A DNA stretch of 45,702 bases from Colwellia sp. (GTDB lineage: Bacteria; Pseudomonadota; Gammaproteobacteria; Enterobacterales; Alteromonadaceae): NCBI GenBank assembly GCA_022969175.1, contig JALJPB010000032.1, positions 1 to 45,702 of the forward strand, in the 5' to 3' direction. This document shows, in pieces, positions 17,260 through 27,538 of this stretch (positions are counted from its first letter, which is position 1; the number at the start of each line of letters is the position of its first letter). A program made the position numbers and the translations under genes. The notes under the pieces were generated by a model. That model searched no databases. It was given only the letters and a program-made list of their open reading frames with translations, and had not been told where the DNA came from.

Positions 17260-17731
17260 AGCAAGTATTGAGAAGCGCGAAAAGTCGCTGGCTGAATTAG
17301 TCGTTGTTATTGTCTTGTTCGCGTTATTAATGGCTATTTTTATTTCATATTTCATGAAACAAAAAGATCAAATAACCTACACGGGCTTTAATCGCTTAGC
17401 GAATAACTTTGTTAGTAAAGTTAATGCGGTTCATGGTCAATGGTATATGGATAATAAACCTTCTATTGTTAAGTTGTCGTTAATTGGCTCATTAGACAAA
17501 GAGTTTATTCCGGTTAACAAAAAGGGCTGGCTTGATGTTAAAGATGATCAGCTTGCTTGCCAAAAAATTTGGCAATTAGCATTAGATACACCGATGGAAT
17601 TTTTAAAGTCACCAGTATCAGCAGTAGAGATAAAGAAAACTAGACAAAAAGTTTCGCGCATTTGTCGGTACAGTATCAGTTCAACGACATATTTTGAATA
17701 CAATACCCTAACGGGGCAGATAACAAATTAA
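17249..17731 (+). CDS. mshF: MSHA biogenesis protein MshF
   Basis: This is a 160-residue protein with one N-terminal membrane helix, SLAELVVVIVLFALLMAIFIS (about 14-34). The helix strongly resembles that of type IV pilins, including a glutamate in the right place, but no glycine precedes it as a prepilin peptidase site. The periplasmic remainder has cysteines in ACQKIW and RICRYS. The call rests mainly on position between mshG and mshB. Confidence 0.75.
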   Translation: MSVKASIEKREKSLAELVVVIVLFALLMAIFISYFMKQKDQITYTGFNRLANNFVSKVNAVHGQWYMDNKPSIVKLSLIGSLDKEFIPVNKKGWLDVKDDQLACQKIWQLALDTPMEFLKSPVSAVEIKKTRQKVSRICRYSISSTTYFEYNTLTGQITN

Positions 17732-17914
17732 GCTAAATTGAGTACTGTTTGATTTAGCGCTATATTTAAGGGGTTAGCAAAAAAGTACTATTTTGTTACC
17801 GAATTAAGCTAACACTAGCTTGTCTGCTAAACTGTTGTTAGAATTAAGTTAATATGTAAGTATAAGTGTTAAAGGAATGACATTAGTTTTTATTGAAATA
17901 CCAATGAGGTTGTT
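17732..17914 (+). promoter_or_regulatory. Gap before mshB and mshA, possible internal promoter
   Basis: This is the widest gap in the first part of the locus (183 bases). It starts with a GCTAAAT/ATTTAGC hairpin (17733-17759). In related loci the structural pilin genes have their own promoter, and an AT-rich stretch with TTGTTA at 17835 lies about 80 bases before mshB. I could not fix a clean -35/-10 pair. Confidence 0.3.
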
Positions 17915-18517
17915 ATGAGAAAACAGTCGGGTTTTACCCTTATAGAATTAGTTATTGTGGTCGTTATTTTAGGGTTTTTAGCCGCTACTGCCATCCCAAA
18001 GTTTATTGATTTAAGCGATCAGGCTCAACAAGCCAATGTTGAAGGAATGGCCGGTGGCTTTGCTACAGCGGTATCGTTAGCTAGGGCTCAGTGGGAAGCC
18101 AACGCAAGACCTCATGATAATGCCGATCCTGAAAATAACTTTGTTGATTACGACGGCACAACCTTAACGCTAACTAGAGAAGAGGATGGCACCACCATTC
18201 GCCCAGGTTATGTGCTTGGCCTTAATAGTACCAATAACAATAGCACCATTGCCAATGTTAACTGTTTAGAGGTTTGGCTGAACATTTTACAGCAGCCACC
18301 CACTATCAGCACAGTTGTTACCGATGACAGTGATTATTTTGTTAGCACTGAATTGGTAAATAACGATCCTGTTTGTCACTATTATTTAAAATCCACTTTG
18401 CCTCAAAACGCAGGCGTTTATTTAGACCCAGGTGTGGCTGAGGATACCCCCGCGGCAGGTAATAGCTTTACCTACCAACCCGCATCAAGTGCCGTTATTG
18501 TTTATATCAATAACTAA
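17915..18517 (+). CDS. mshB: MSHA minor pilin MshB
   Basis: This is a 200-residue prepilin. MRKQSG|FTLIELVIVVVILG shows a six-residue leader, the cleavage glycine and glutamate 5 of a type IV pilin, followed by the usual IPKFIDLSDQA. Two cysteines, in NCLEVW and PVCHYY, can close a C-terminal loop. It is larger than the major pilin mshA, which it precedes by 43 bases, and may be an accessory subunit or initiate the fibre. Confidence 0.9.
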   Translation: MRKQSGFTLIELVIVVVILGFLAATAIPKFIDLSDQAQQANVEGMAGGFATAVSLARAQWEANARPHDNADPENNFVDYDGTTLTLTREEDGTTIRPGYVLGLNSTNNNSTIANVNCLEVWLNILQQPPTISTVVTDDSDYFVSTELVNNDPVCHYYLKSTLPQNAGVYLDPGVAEDTPAAGNSFTYQPASSAVIVYINN

Positions 18518-18560
18518 TAAATCACCCATAACAACTATAATATTTTTAAGGTAGAAGTAG

Positions 18561-19073
18561 ATGAAAAATTTAAACAAGCAAAAAGGTTTTACATTAATTG
18601 AGTTGGTAGTGGTTATCGTTATTCTCGGTATTTTAGCGGCTACTGCTGCGCCTAAATTTATTGATTTGCAAGGTGATGCCCGGGCAGCAACTATCCAAGC
18701 GGTAAAAGCTGCTATGGAAAGCTCTACTACTATGGTGCATGCAAAATCTTTAATAGTTGGAAATGATAAAGATGCGAATGTCGTTCAAGTGAATATAAAT
18801 TCTGACCAACAAGTAAATGTGAAGGATGGCTGGCCGACAAATGCTGATGCATCGACTTGGGATATTTTATTAGATATTGAAGACGCTGATTTTACTATTT
18901 TATCTGTTGGTACTGAAGGTGATGGTGTTAACTCAAAAACTTACGTTTACCCAACCCAAACAGTCGCTTTAACTTCTGCAAACATTGTTGCTTTTGAATG
19001 TTGGGCGAGTTATAGCGAAAGTATATCAACAAATGCAAAACCGGTTATTATAGTTGATGTTGATGAGTGCTAA
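18561..19073 (+). CDS. mshA: MSHA major pilin MshA
   Basis: This is a 170-residue prepilin with a nine-residue leader, MKNLNKQKG|FTLIELVVVIVILG, then AAPKFIDLQGDAR, the MshA style. The mature protein is about 161 residues. C147 and the last residue C170 would form the disulfide-bonded loop. TTAAGGTAG provides the ribosome site. It forms the bulk of the surface pilus used in attachment and biofilm formation. A perfect hairpin follows the gene and separates it from mshC. Confidence 0.93.
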   Translation: MKNLNKQKGFTLIELVVVIVILGILAATAAPKFIDLQGDARAATIQAVKAAMESSTTMVHAKSLIVGNDKDANVVQVNINSDQQVNVKDGWPTNADASTWDILLDIEDADFTILSVGTEGDGVNSKTYVYPTQTVALTSANIVAFECWASYSESISTNAKPVIIVDVDEC

Positions 19074-19087
19074 ATCTAAATTTGGTT

Positions 19088-19110
19088 AAATAGGGGGATA
19101 CCCCCTATTT
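19088..19110 (+). terminator. Hairpin after mshA
   Basis: AAATAGGGGG and CCCCCTATTT are perfect ten-base arms around ATA. Only a short T-rich stretch (GTTTAG) follows. It may end most mshA transcripts or protect their 3' end, giving more pilin than minor subunits. Confidence 0.6.
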
Positions 19111-19153
19111 GTTTAGTAAAATAGTTACTTAGAGTTTTATGAAATAAAGAGGC

Positions 19154-19651
19154 ATGTATTCGCCTATGAAAACAAGGTATTCAGGCTTCACCCTCATTGA
19201 AGTTATTGTTGTCATGATACTTATTGGCACTTTAGCTGTCGCCGCCATCAGTAAGTTTTCCGGCAGCGACAGTTTCGAAGCCTACACTTACCGCACTTCG
19301 CTAATCTCCGCCCTGCGTTTAACGCAACAACGCGCTATGCAGCAAACTGATGAAGATCATTGCCATCAAATTATCTTTGAAACTAAGCGTTATGGTATTC
19401 CAGACCGTACTGACTGCACTGAAGTTGACTTACCTGACCCTCCTGACGAATTCCTACCGGACAAAACGGGTTTAGACTTTAGTGATACCAGCGTAACGGT
19501 TAACATTAAAGACGGTGGTAATATTGTTAGTTTCGATAGCATGGGTAGACCTGGAAACGACTGTGGTGGTGGCTGTATCATAAACGTCGGCAGTGCGGTT
19601 GAAACAGTTCAAATAGAAATTGAATCAGAAGGCTATATTCATGGTATCTAA
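19154..19651 (+). CDS. mshC: MSHA minor pilin MshC
   Basis: This is a 165-residue GspH-like minor pilin. The leader MYSPMKTRYSG precedes FTLIEVIVVMILIG, and SALRLTQQRAMQQ is the usual minor-pilin helix continuation. DNDCGGGCI-like cysteines (in NDCGGGCI) lie near the C-terminus. AGAGG precedes ATG 19154; ATG 19166 is a shorter option. It overlaps mshD by 11 bases. Confidence 0.88.
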   Translation: MYSPMKTRYSGFTLIEVIVVMILIGTLAVAAISKFSGSDSFEAYTYRTSLISALRLTQQRAMQQTDEDHCHQIIFETKRYGIPDRTDCTEVDLPDPPDEFLPDKTGLDFSDTSVTVNIKDGGNIVSFDSMGRPGNDCGGGCIINVGSAVETVQIEIESEGYIHGI

Positions 19652-20192
19652 CTTCCCGCTTTCTTTTATCAAAAACAAACAATCGGGTTTTACCTTGATT
19701 GAAGTTATTGTTGGCATTGTTGTACTCTCCATATCATTAGCCTTAGTGATGAATTTAATTGTTCCAGCAGAGCAGCAAAGTGTTGACCAAGTTCATCAAA
19801 TAAAAGCTGCTGAGTTAGGGCAAGGCATGTTAGATGAAATTTTAGGCCGCGCCTTTGATGAACAATCAGATATGGTTGGTAGTATTTGGCGTTGTGATGA
19901 AGAGGGTAGAACTGATTGTACTGATGCTGATGATTTGGGGGCAGAAGTAGGAGAAAACAGCAGGGCAGTGTTTAATGATGTTGATGATTATAATGATTAT
20001 TCTTCTCTAGATAACTCAACAGACAATGATTTAGATGATGGCTATAACAGTTTTGAAGTTGATGTCGATGTACAGTACGACGGAATCACATTAGGCTTGT
20101 CAGATATTCGCTTAGCAAAAAGAATTACCGTAACGGTTACCACTCCGTTAAAGACTAAAGTTACCTTTGCTGGCTATAAGAGTAATTTTTAA
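19641..20192 (+). CDS. mshD: MSHA minor pilin MshD
   Basis: This is a 183-residue GspI-like minor pilin. I use ATG 19641, with AAGG nine bases upstream; a TTG at 19620 is in frame but deeper in mshC. The 16-residue leader ends QSG, then FTLIEVIVGIVVLSISLALVMNL. The middle is very rich in Asp (about 95-140). It ends with a beta-type domain, and its stop overlaps the mshO start (TAATG). Confidence 0.88.
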   Translation: MVSNFPLSFIKNKQSGFTLIEVIVGIVVLSISLALVMNLIVPAEQQSVDQVHQIKAAELGQGMLDEILGRAFDEQSDMVGSIWRCDEEGRTDCTDADDLGAEVGENSRAVFNDVDDYNDYSSLDNSTDNDLDDGYNSFEVDVDVQYDGITLGLSDIRLAKRITVTVTTPLKTKVTFAGYKSNF

Positions 20193-21067
20193 TGTCTTTG
20201 CATTTTCCTAACAAAAAAATCAACACCATCAAAGGCTTTACCTTAATAGAGCTTGTTGTGGTAATTGTGTTGTTAGGCATTATGTCCGTCGGTATTACTA
20301 GCTTTATCAACTTAAGTACCCAAATTTACGTCAATGTTGCCGACAGAGATGAACTTATTGCCAGTGCCCGCTTTGCCGTAGAACGGTTAAACCGAGAACT
20401 GAGAAATGCACTGCCCAATAGTGTCCGAGTAAAAAAGGACGATTACACCCAATGCATTGAGTTTATCCCTATTAAAGCCAGCACTATTTATACCGATATA
20501 CCGGTATCGCCTGAGCCAGATACCGTTAAGATAACCGTTGTTAAATTCCAAGATGAAGATGGCAATGTCTATCAATGTTCGGCTAATTGTGATGACAAGG
20601 TCACCGTTTACCCGCTTAATTTTACTGATGTTTACGTAAATGATTATAATAGGGTAGGAAAAATGTTTGCTCTAGAGCCTGTAGATTATACTGGGCCAAG
20701 TGATGATGAGTGGATATTAAACACCGAGAATCCGGTTGTTTTTGACAGTGACAGTCCAACAAATAGACTCTATATTATTCATCAGTCGGTAAGTTATTGT
20801 GTTTCAGATGCCGGTAATTCAAGCGAACTACTGCGTTACGAGTCCGATATTGCACCAAACCAGTTGGCACCGCCCAAAAAAGGCGGTGTTTTAATGGCTA
20901 GCAATTTAGCCGAGTTAGCATTAGTTATGGCAGACAGCGACTTACCTTTTGTTATTAATCCCGCAACGTTACAGCGAAATGCTAATGTGCAGGTTAAGTT
21001 ACATTTTCAAAGGGAAGGCGAAGACTTTGTTTTTAATAACGAAATACATTTGGTGAACGTACCCTGA
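20192..21067 (+). CDS. mshO: MSHA minor pilin MshO
   Basis: This is a 291-residue GspJ-like minor pilin. The leader of 15 residues ends IKG, then FTLIELVVVIVLLG. ARFAVERLNRELRNALPNSVRV (about 61-82) is characteristic of MshO. Several cysteines, including CSANC, lie in the large C-terminal domain. It starts on the mshD stop and its own stop overlaps mshP (TGATG). Confidence 0.9.
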   Translation: MSLHFPNKKINTIKGFTLIELVVVIVLLGIMSVGITSFINLSTQIYVNVADRDELIASARFAVERLNRELRNALPNSVRVKKDDYTQCIEFIPIKASTIYTDIPVSPEPDTVKITVVKFQDEDGNVYQCSANCDDKVTVYPLNFTDVYVNDYNRVGKMFALEPVDYTGPSDDEWILNTENPVVFDSDSPTNRLYIIHQSVSYCVSDAGNSSELLRYESDIAPNQLAPPKKGGVLMASNLAELALVMADSDLPFVINPATLQRNANVQVKLHFQREGEDFVFNNEIHLVNVP

Positions 21068-21546
21068 TGGCCATTTATTTTAATAAGTTAATAAAAATAA
21101 AATCACCAAAAAGCCAGCAAGGCAGTGCCTTAATGCTTGCGATATTTGTTATTGTGATTATTTTATTATTAGGATTAACCTTGGTCGAGATTCTTTCTAC
21201 CGGTAATGAAGCGGTCTCGCAAGAAGTGTTAGGTACTCGGGCGTTTACTGCGGCCAATTCGGGTATGCAAGGGCAACTTCAAATCTTATTTCCGCTTGGC
21301 GGCGGTGAGGGCCCATGTCCCGCCTCTCTTCCTCCACTAGAACCCATAGAATATAGTTTTATTGGTGTAGATGGCTTATCTCAATGCAAAGCCTTTGTCA
21401 CCTGTGATAACTATGCTGAAGTTAATGGAATAAAATATTATCGTTTAGAAAGCACAGGACAGTGCGGCACGGGTGTTATGGATGTAAACAGCCGGTCAAT
21501 AGTGCTAAGCAGCCGTACGGTTATTGTTGAAGCGAGGGGGTTGTAG
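21067..21546 (+). CDS. mshP: MSHA biogenesis protein MshP, PilX-like
   Basis: This is a 159-residue protein with SQQG|SALMLAIFVIVIILLLG, a pilin-like cleavage site and helix without the usual FTLIE, as in PilX and GspK-related subunits. Four or more cysteines lie in the periplasmic part. It is expected to join the MshCDO tip complex. The mshQ ATG follows its stop directly. Confidence 0.85.
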   Translation: MAIYFNKLIKIKSPKSQQGSALMLAIFVIVIILLLGLTLVEILSTGNEAVSQEVLGTRAFTAANSGMQGQLQILFPLGGGEGPCPASLPPLEPIEYSFIGVDGLSQCKAFVTCDNYAEVNGIKYYRLESTGQCGTGVMDVNSRSIVLSSRTVIVEARGL

Positions 21547-24500
21547 ATGTTGAATCGCTTAGTACTAAGTTGTGGTCTATTACTCTTATTGGTGCAAAAC
21601 GCCTTTGCTGCAGAGTGTTTAGCTGTTTTTCCCACAGGCTTTCAAGATCTTGTGCCTGCCAATGAGCAATTGATTAACTTTCCTGCTAATAATTCAGCTC
21701 TAACCTTAACCAATAATACCACCTTGCCCCGCGGCGATAATTTTTATTTAAATGAGACTTTAGGTAATCAAGCCAATCTTTATGTTGGTGCAGCAACACC
21801 TTCTGAAACCACCGCACGGTTATTTTTTAGAACCTCAGTTAGTTGGCAAAACATCAATATTAATGAGTCGGGCAACCCAGAAGATTTAATTATTATAATA
21901 GATGGCAGTTTACAAATTACTGGCGGTCAAACAGATATTAACGCCATTATTTATGTCAAAGGCACCATTTCAGTGTCGGGTAACCCTACGATTAATGGCG
22001 CTATTACATCGGTTGGTGATTCCGACAGTACTAATGTTGGTTATAATCAAAGTTATATCAACAACGCTGACTTTGATGGCATGTGTGATAATTTAGCGGG
22101 TCCAAGTCAGCCAAGCTGTGAAGTGTTATTCCCAGGCCCAGGGCCTCTTGGGAGTTTTGGCTCTATTGGCAGTATTGATATTAAAGGCAGCGCTGAATGT
22201 AATGGCGGTAACTGCTCTATAGAAAACGTTACCGAAGAACGGGAACCTACTATTCCTGACGGTGGTAATGATTTAGGCGAGTTTAATCGTGGTTCGTTAT
22301 CAGACACCGATTATAATTTTTATAATAACTGGAAATCTAGCAGAACGTCTGTCAGTTATGATGACAGTTCAGGTACCGCGGTTATTTATATCGAAGCCAA
22401 TGGTGACGATGTTATTATTCCTGAAGGCACTGAACTGAATGAGTCTGGTGAGCCTTCAGAAGTTTTGTTGGTGATTAAAACTAATAAAAAGGTCGAAATA
22501 GGTAAAGACTCCATCATTAATGCCTTCATTTATATTGTTGCCGGAGATGAGGTTAAAATTAATGAAGATGTTGAAATTAACGGTGCGATCACCTTAATAA
22601 CCGATAAGCTCACGGTCGAAGAAGGCGTTGAACTTGACTATGATAGTGATGATTTAGAAGGTTTTGATCCCCATGGCTTTTGTGACACCCCCCCAACCTC
22701 AGTACCTGTTATATTACTAGCTGATTATCACTTTGATGAGTGTATCTATACTGGTGTTACTTTTGAAGTTATCGACGAAACGGGCAATTATCCTGCCTCT
22801 AGCTTTGGTGGCTTAACTACTTTTGCAGAAGGACAAGTAGAACGTGCGGCAGAGCTAAGTGATGCAGACCACCATTTCGAAACCAGTATCCCTCTTTCAA
22901 CCTCTTTTAGTATTTCTACTTGGTTTAAAAAACCAACGGCATCTTCTGGCAGTCAATATTTTGTTTTAGCAGCAATGGCTGAAGGCGATGAACTTATATA
23001 TATAGATCGCAACAACAACTGGACATGGGGGGTATACAATGCCTCGCCGTCTGAATCGAGTGATGGCAGTTATTCTTTCAATGCGCTAGATAATAATTGG
23101 CATCACATGGTGGTGATAGTTGATGGCGGTCAAACAAAACTCTACATCGATGGACAGTTAAAAGATACCATCAGCCGAGCCACTGCAGGTACGTTAAAAT
23201 ATATTGCTACTTCTTTTGATGCTGTTTCAGGTAGTAATGCACAAAGCTTTCGATCACCACTTGATGAGTTTATGGTCTTTGATGGTGTGCTTACCGAAGC
23301 TGAAATTACTGATATATATACTAACCAAAGTGCCAATAACAATTATGACGGCAGTTCACGCACACCCGCAGAATGTGAGGGCGTTGTCCACTATACCTTG
23401 GACGAACTTTCTTGGTCGGGGGCTGCTGGAGAAGTTATTGATGCGATGGGTAATTTAAATGGTCGCTCTTATAATGGCGCGAATACATCAACACAGAACT
23501 CTGCCATTCCCGGTAACCCAGGAACTTGTGCTTATGGTGTTTTTGATGGCATAGATGATTATGTTCAAATTGAAGATAATTCCTTACTTGATTTAGAAAA
23601 AGAGCTGACAATAGCGGTTTGGATAAACATCGACAGTATTCCATCTTCTGGTTTAAAAACCATTATGTCTAAAGATGAAAACTATGAATTTCATGTCGAT
23701 TCGTCTGGTGAAATTTATTGGTGGTGGAGTACTCATAACTTTCGAACTTCTGGCCTGAATATTGTGCCGGGCACTTGGTATCACGTTGCCGTAACTTATC
23801 GCAGTGGTCAACAAATCATTTATGTCAATGGCGTCGAAAGAGCAGCGAGAACCTATACAGGTAATTTAGTCTTAAATAATGACCCTTTACAAATTGGTCA
23901 AGACCAAGGGTATGGTGGACGATACTTTAATGGCGATATTGATGAATTAGTTATATTTAAGCGAGAGTTAACCGCAACTGAAGTTGTGGCAGTATATAAT
24001 GAAACGCGACCTTGTGACGTGGTACTTGACCATTTTGAACTTGATACCATAAATGGCCAAGGGTTAACGTGTCAGCCCAAACTAATTAATATAAAAGCCT
24101 GTGCCAATGCAGCGTGTGACATTGATTATACTACGACGGTTGATGTTGAGCTTTCAATTAATGGTGTACCTAATCGAACAGTAACTGTTATCGGCGGTAA
24201 TACAGATGTTTCTTTTTCATACACTACTGCTGATATAGCCAAACTGAGCTTAGATCAAAACTTTGAATGTTTAAATGGCAGTCCAACGGCCTGTGATGTT
24301 ACTTTTAGTGATACGGGTTTTCAATTTTTATCAAACAGCAGTGTAGGTATTCCTACTCAACTTTCAGGAAAACCTTCAAATATTGGTTATCATAGTTCAA
24401 CCCTAGAGTTGCAAGCGGTCACTACTAGTCCAATTACCGGAGCGTGTGAGGCGGTTTTAATTGATACTAATGATATCGAATTTTCAGCTATCTGTAGTAA

Positions 24501-26292
24501 CCCAATTGCCTGTGCTGGACAGAAAGTCACTATCAATAATTTAATTTCAGATATGCAAATAGAAACTATTAACAGCGGTGCTACTGCAAGTTATTCACCG
24601 AGTGTTAGTTTAGATTTTGGTGATGATACAGACAGTACAGCTACTTTTGTCTTTACATACCCTGACGCTGGTATGGTGCAACTCAATGCTAGGTACAATA
24701 TTCGTGATGAAAATGGTGACCCGACAGGGGTTTATATGCAGGGCAGTAGTGACATAGTTATACGGCCATTAGGATTTTATGTGAATATTGCGCCGGATGT
24801 TGATGGTGATACTACAAATCCTGCTGCTGTAAACTATGACGATGATAAGTTCTTAAAAGCAGGCGAAGATTTTGATGTGATTGTTAAGGCAGTACAATGG
24901 GAGTTGGAGGATGATCCTAGTGGAGTTGGGGTACCTCTTAATAACAGTAATTTAAAAGATAATAATGTAACTCCCAATTTTGGTAATGAAATTTTAAATG
25001 AAGAGGCAAAGTTGTCTCACAAGTTAATAAAACCAAGCCCTGGAGCTGAAGGGAGTATTTCAGCCGAAAATTTTGATAGTTTTACCTCAGGCCAAAGTTC
25101 ATTAACCCTAAACTATTCAGAAGTCGGTATTATTGAGTTTTTTGTCAATATTGACAGTGATAATCGCTATCTTGGTACTGAAGATGTTACTGGGTATGTG
25201 CCTTTTGTGGGGCGGTTCTACCCGGATCATTTTGAAATTTCAGATGAATTAAATGGTGATATAAGAAGTGTGTGCCAAGCAACATTATTGCCCAATACTT
25301 ATACCTATATTGGCGAAATGGATAACGCTTCAACTCCTCTGGGGGCTTTAAGGTATGGTGTAGAACCTGGGTTTACACTTACCGCCAAATCATCCATTTG
25401 TCTTTTAGGTAACTGTACAACGACCACCAACTATACTGGTGAGTTCATGAAGCTACTTGAAGAGGATGTAGAAAGGGTAGACCCAACTGCAGATGGAACA
25501 AAACCTGGGACAGAATTTGAAGACGCACCTAATGAAACTGTTAAAAAGAAAGTGGCTTTAACTGCCCATATTTCAGTTGGGAACCTTGATGAACCAGCAC
25601 CTAACTTGGGTGTTGTAACTTATGTTTATAACGAAGAAGATCACTATGTCTACAATCATGAACTCAACTCTCAAGTTGATCCATTTACATCAGATCTAAA
25701 CTTAGAAATATTGTCAATTGAGGATGTAGATGGTGTTAAAGCACTTGATTATACCTCCGATGATGATTTAGATTTTCCGGATGCCATTTTAACTCTTCAC
25801 CCTGTTGGCACGAATATTCGTTTTGGTCGCTGGGTTATGCAAGATACCTATGGCCCTGAAACCAGTAATATTTCTATGAAGCATTTCATTGAACAGTACG
25901 ATGGAGATAACTTTGAAATAAATATTGATGAAGCTTGCATTGTGCCGACGATTACCGATAAAAAAACCACCGGAGCAATTCATAGTGGTGGTTTGGACTT
26001 GTTTGATTATCGCCTTGTTGATCTTGACACATTAAGTGCTGGTGATACCAATGCAACAGTTGATGATAGTGCTTTTATTGAAGGGGTATTCGAAGCCTTT
26101 GTTTTCTCAGCTCCAGGAAGTCCTAATCGAGGGTCTTTAGAAGTTGAATATGAAGTACCCAGTTGGTTAAAATTTGATTGGCGTAACATTGATGATGATT
26201 TTGATGGTCCTTACACTGATAACCCGACGGCGATAGTTACATTTGGACTATTCAGAGGCAACGACAGAATCATTTATTGGCGTGAAAAGTAG
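21547..26292 (+). CDS. mshQ: MSHA giant tip/adhesin-like protein MshQ
   Basis: This is a 1581-residue exported protein with a signal peptide ending AFAA. Two related repeated units with parallel-beta-like runs come first (about 25-185 and 190-385): NPEDLIIIIDGSL... and EVLLVIKTNKKVEIG..., each closing with a DGMC or HGFC motif. Two LamG/concanavalin-like domains follow (about 389-595 and 610-815), each with a W(H/Y)H motif and KLYIDG or IIYVNG. The remainder (about 820-1581) is the Cys-containing C-terminal region found in MshQ-type proteins (DUF6701-like). In many loci MshQ is the last gene, and it is predicted to sit at the pilus tip or surface and bind ligands. GAGGGGG provides the ribosome site. 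Confidence 0.87.
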   Translation: MLNRLVLSCGLLLLLVQNAFAAECLAVFPTGFQDLVPANEQLINFPANNSALTLTNNTTLPRGDNFYLNETLGNQANLYVGAATPSETTARLFFRTSVSWQNININESGNPEDLIIIIDGSLQITGGQTDINAIIYVKGTISVSGNPTINGAITSVGDSDSTNVGYNQSYINNADFDGMCDNLAGPSQPSCEVLFPGPGPLGSFGSIGSIDIKGSAECNGGNCSIENVTEEREPTIPDGGNDLGEFNRGSLSDTDYNFYNNWKSSRTSVSYDDSSGTAVIYIEANGDDVIIPEGTELNESGEPSEVLLVIKTNKKVEIGKDSIINAFIYIVAGDEVKINEDVEINGAITLITDKLTVEEGVELDYDSDDLEGFDPHGFCDTPPTSVPVILLADYHFDECIYTGVTFEVIDETGNYPASSFGGLTTFAEGQVERAAELSDADHHFETSIPLSTSFSISTWFKKPTASSGSQYFVLAAMAEGDELIYIDRNNNWTWGVYNASPSESSDGSYSFNALDNNWHHMVVIVDGGQTKLYIDGQLKDTISRATAGTLKYIATSFDAVSGSNAQSFRSPLDEFMVFDGVLTEAEITDIYTNQSANNNYDGSSRTPAECEGVVHYTLDELSWSGAAGEVIDAMGNLNGRSYNGANTSTQNSAIPGNPGTCAYGVFDGIDDYVQIEDNSLLDLEKELTIAVWINIDSIPSSGLKTIMSKDENYEFHVDSSGEIYWWWSTHNFRTSGLNIVPGTWYHVAVTYRSGQQIIYVNGVERAARTYTGNLVLNNDPLQIGQDQGYGGRYFNGDIDELVIFKRELTATEVVAVYNETRPCDVVLDHFELDTINGQGLTCQPKLINIKACANAACDIDYTTTVDVELSINGVPNRTVTVIGGNTDVSFSYTTADIAKLSLDQNFECLNGSPTACDVTFSDTGFQFLSNSSVGIPTQLSGKPSNIGYHSSTLELQAVTTSPITGACEAVLIDTNDIEFSAICSNPIACAGQKVTINNLISDMQIETINSGATASYSPSVSLDFGDDTDSTATFVFTYPDAGMVQLNARYNIRDENGDPTGVYMQGSSDIVIRPLGFYVNIAPDVDGDTTNPAAVNYDDDKFLKAGEDFDVIVKAVQWELEDDPSGVGVPLNNSNLKDNNVTPNFGNEILNEEAKLSHKLIKPSPGAEGSISAENFDSFTSGQSSLTLNYSEVGIIEFFVNIDSDNRYLGTEDVTGYVPFVGRFYPDHFEISDELNGDIRSVCQATLLPNTYTYIGEMDNASTPLGALRYGVEPGFTLTAKSSICLLGNCTTTTNYTGEFMKLLEEDVERVDPTADGTKPGTEFEDAPNETVKKKVALTAHISVGNLDEPAPNLGVVTYVYNEEDHYVYNHELNSQVDPFTSDLNLEILSIEDVDGVKALDYTSDDDLDFPDAILTLHPVGTNIRFGRWVMQDTYGPETSNISMKHFIEQYDGDNFEINIDEACIVPTITDKKTTGAIHSGGLDLFDYRLVDLDTLSAGDTNATVDDSAFIEGVFEAFVFSAPGSPNRGSLEVEYEVPSWLKFDWRNIDDDFDGPYTDNPTAIVTFGLFRGNDRIIYWREK

Positions 26293-26453
26293 TCATTTCT
26301 CGCTTTTCTCAGAACATCTACACTAAGTAGCCATTTTTTTACTCTTTTTTGCTATTAATTCAAAAAGAAGCAACACAATTCCCCAACTCTGGGGTATGAT
26401 TGTTCGATCTAACAAAAAATAATTTGTTTCCTTTGTGAACCTGCGACTTTTAA

Positions 26454-27512
<1,059 letters not shown>

Positions 27513-27538
27513 AATTGTTTAGTTAAGCTTAATACAAT

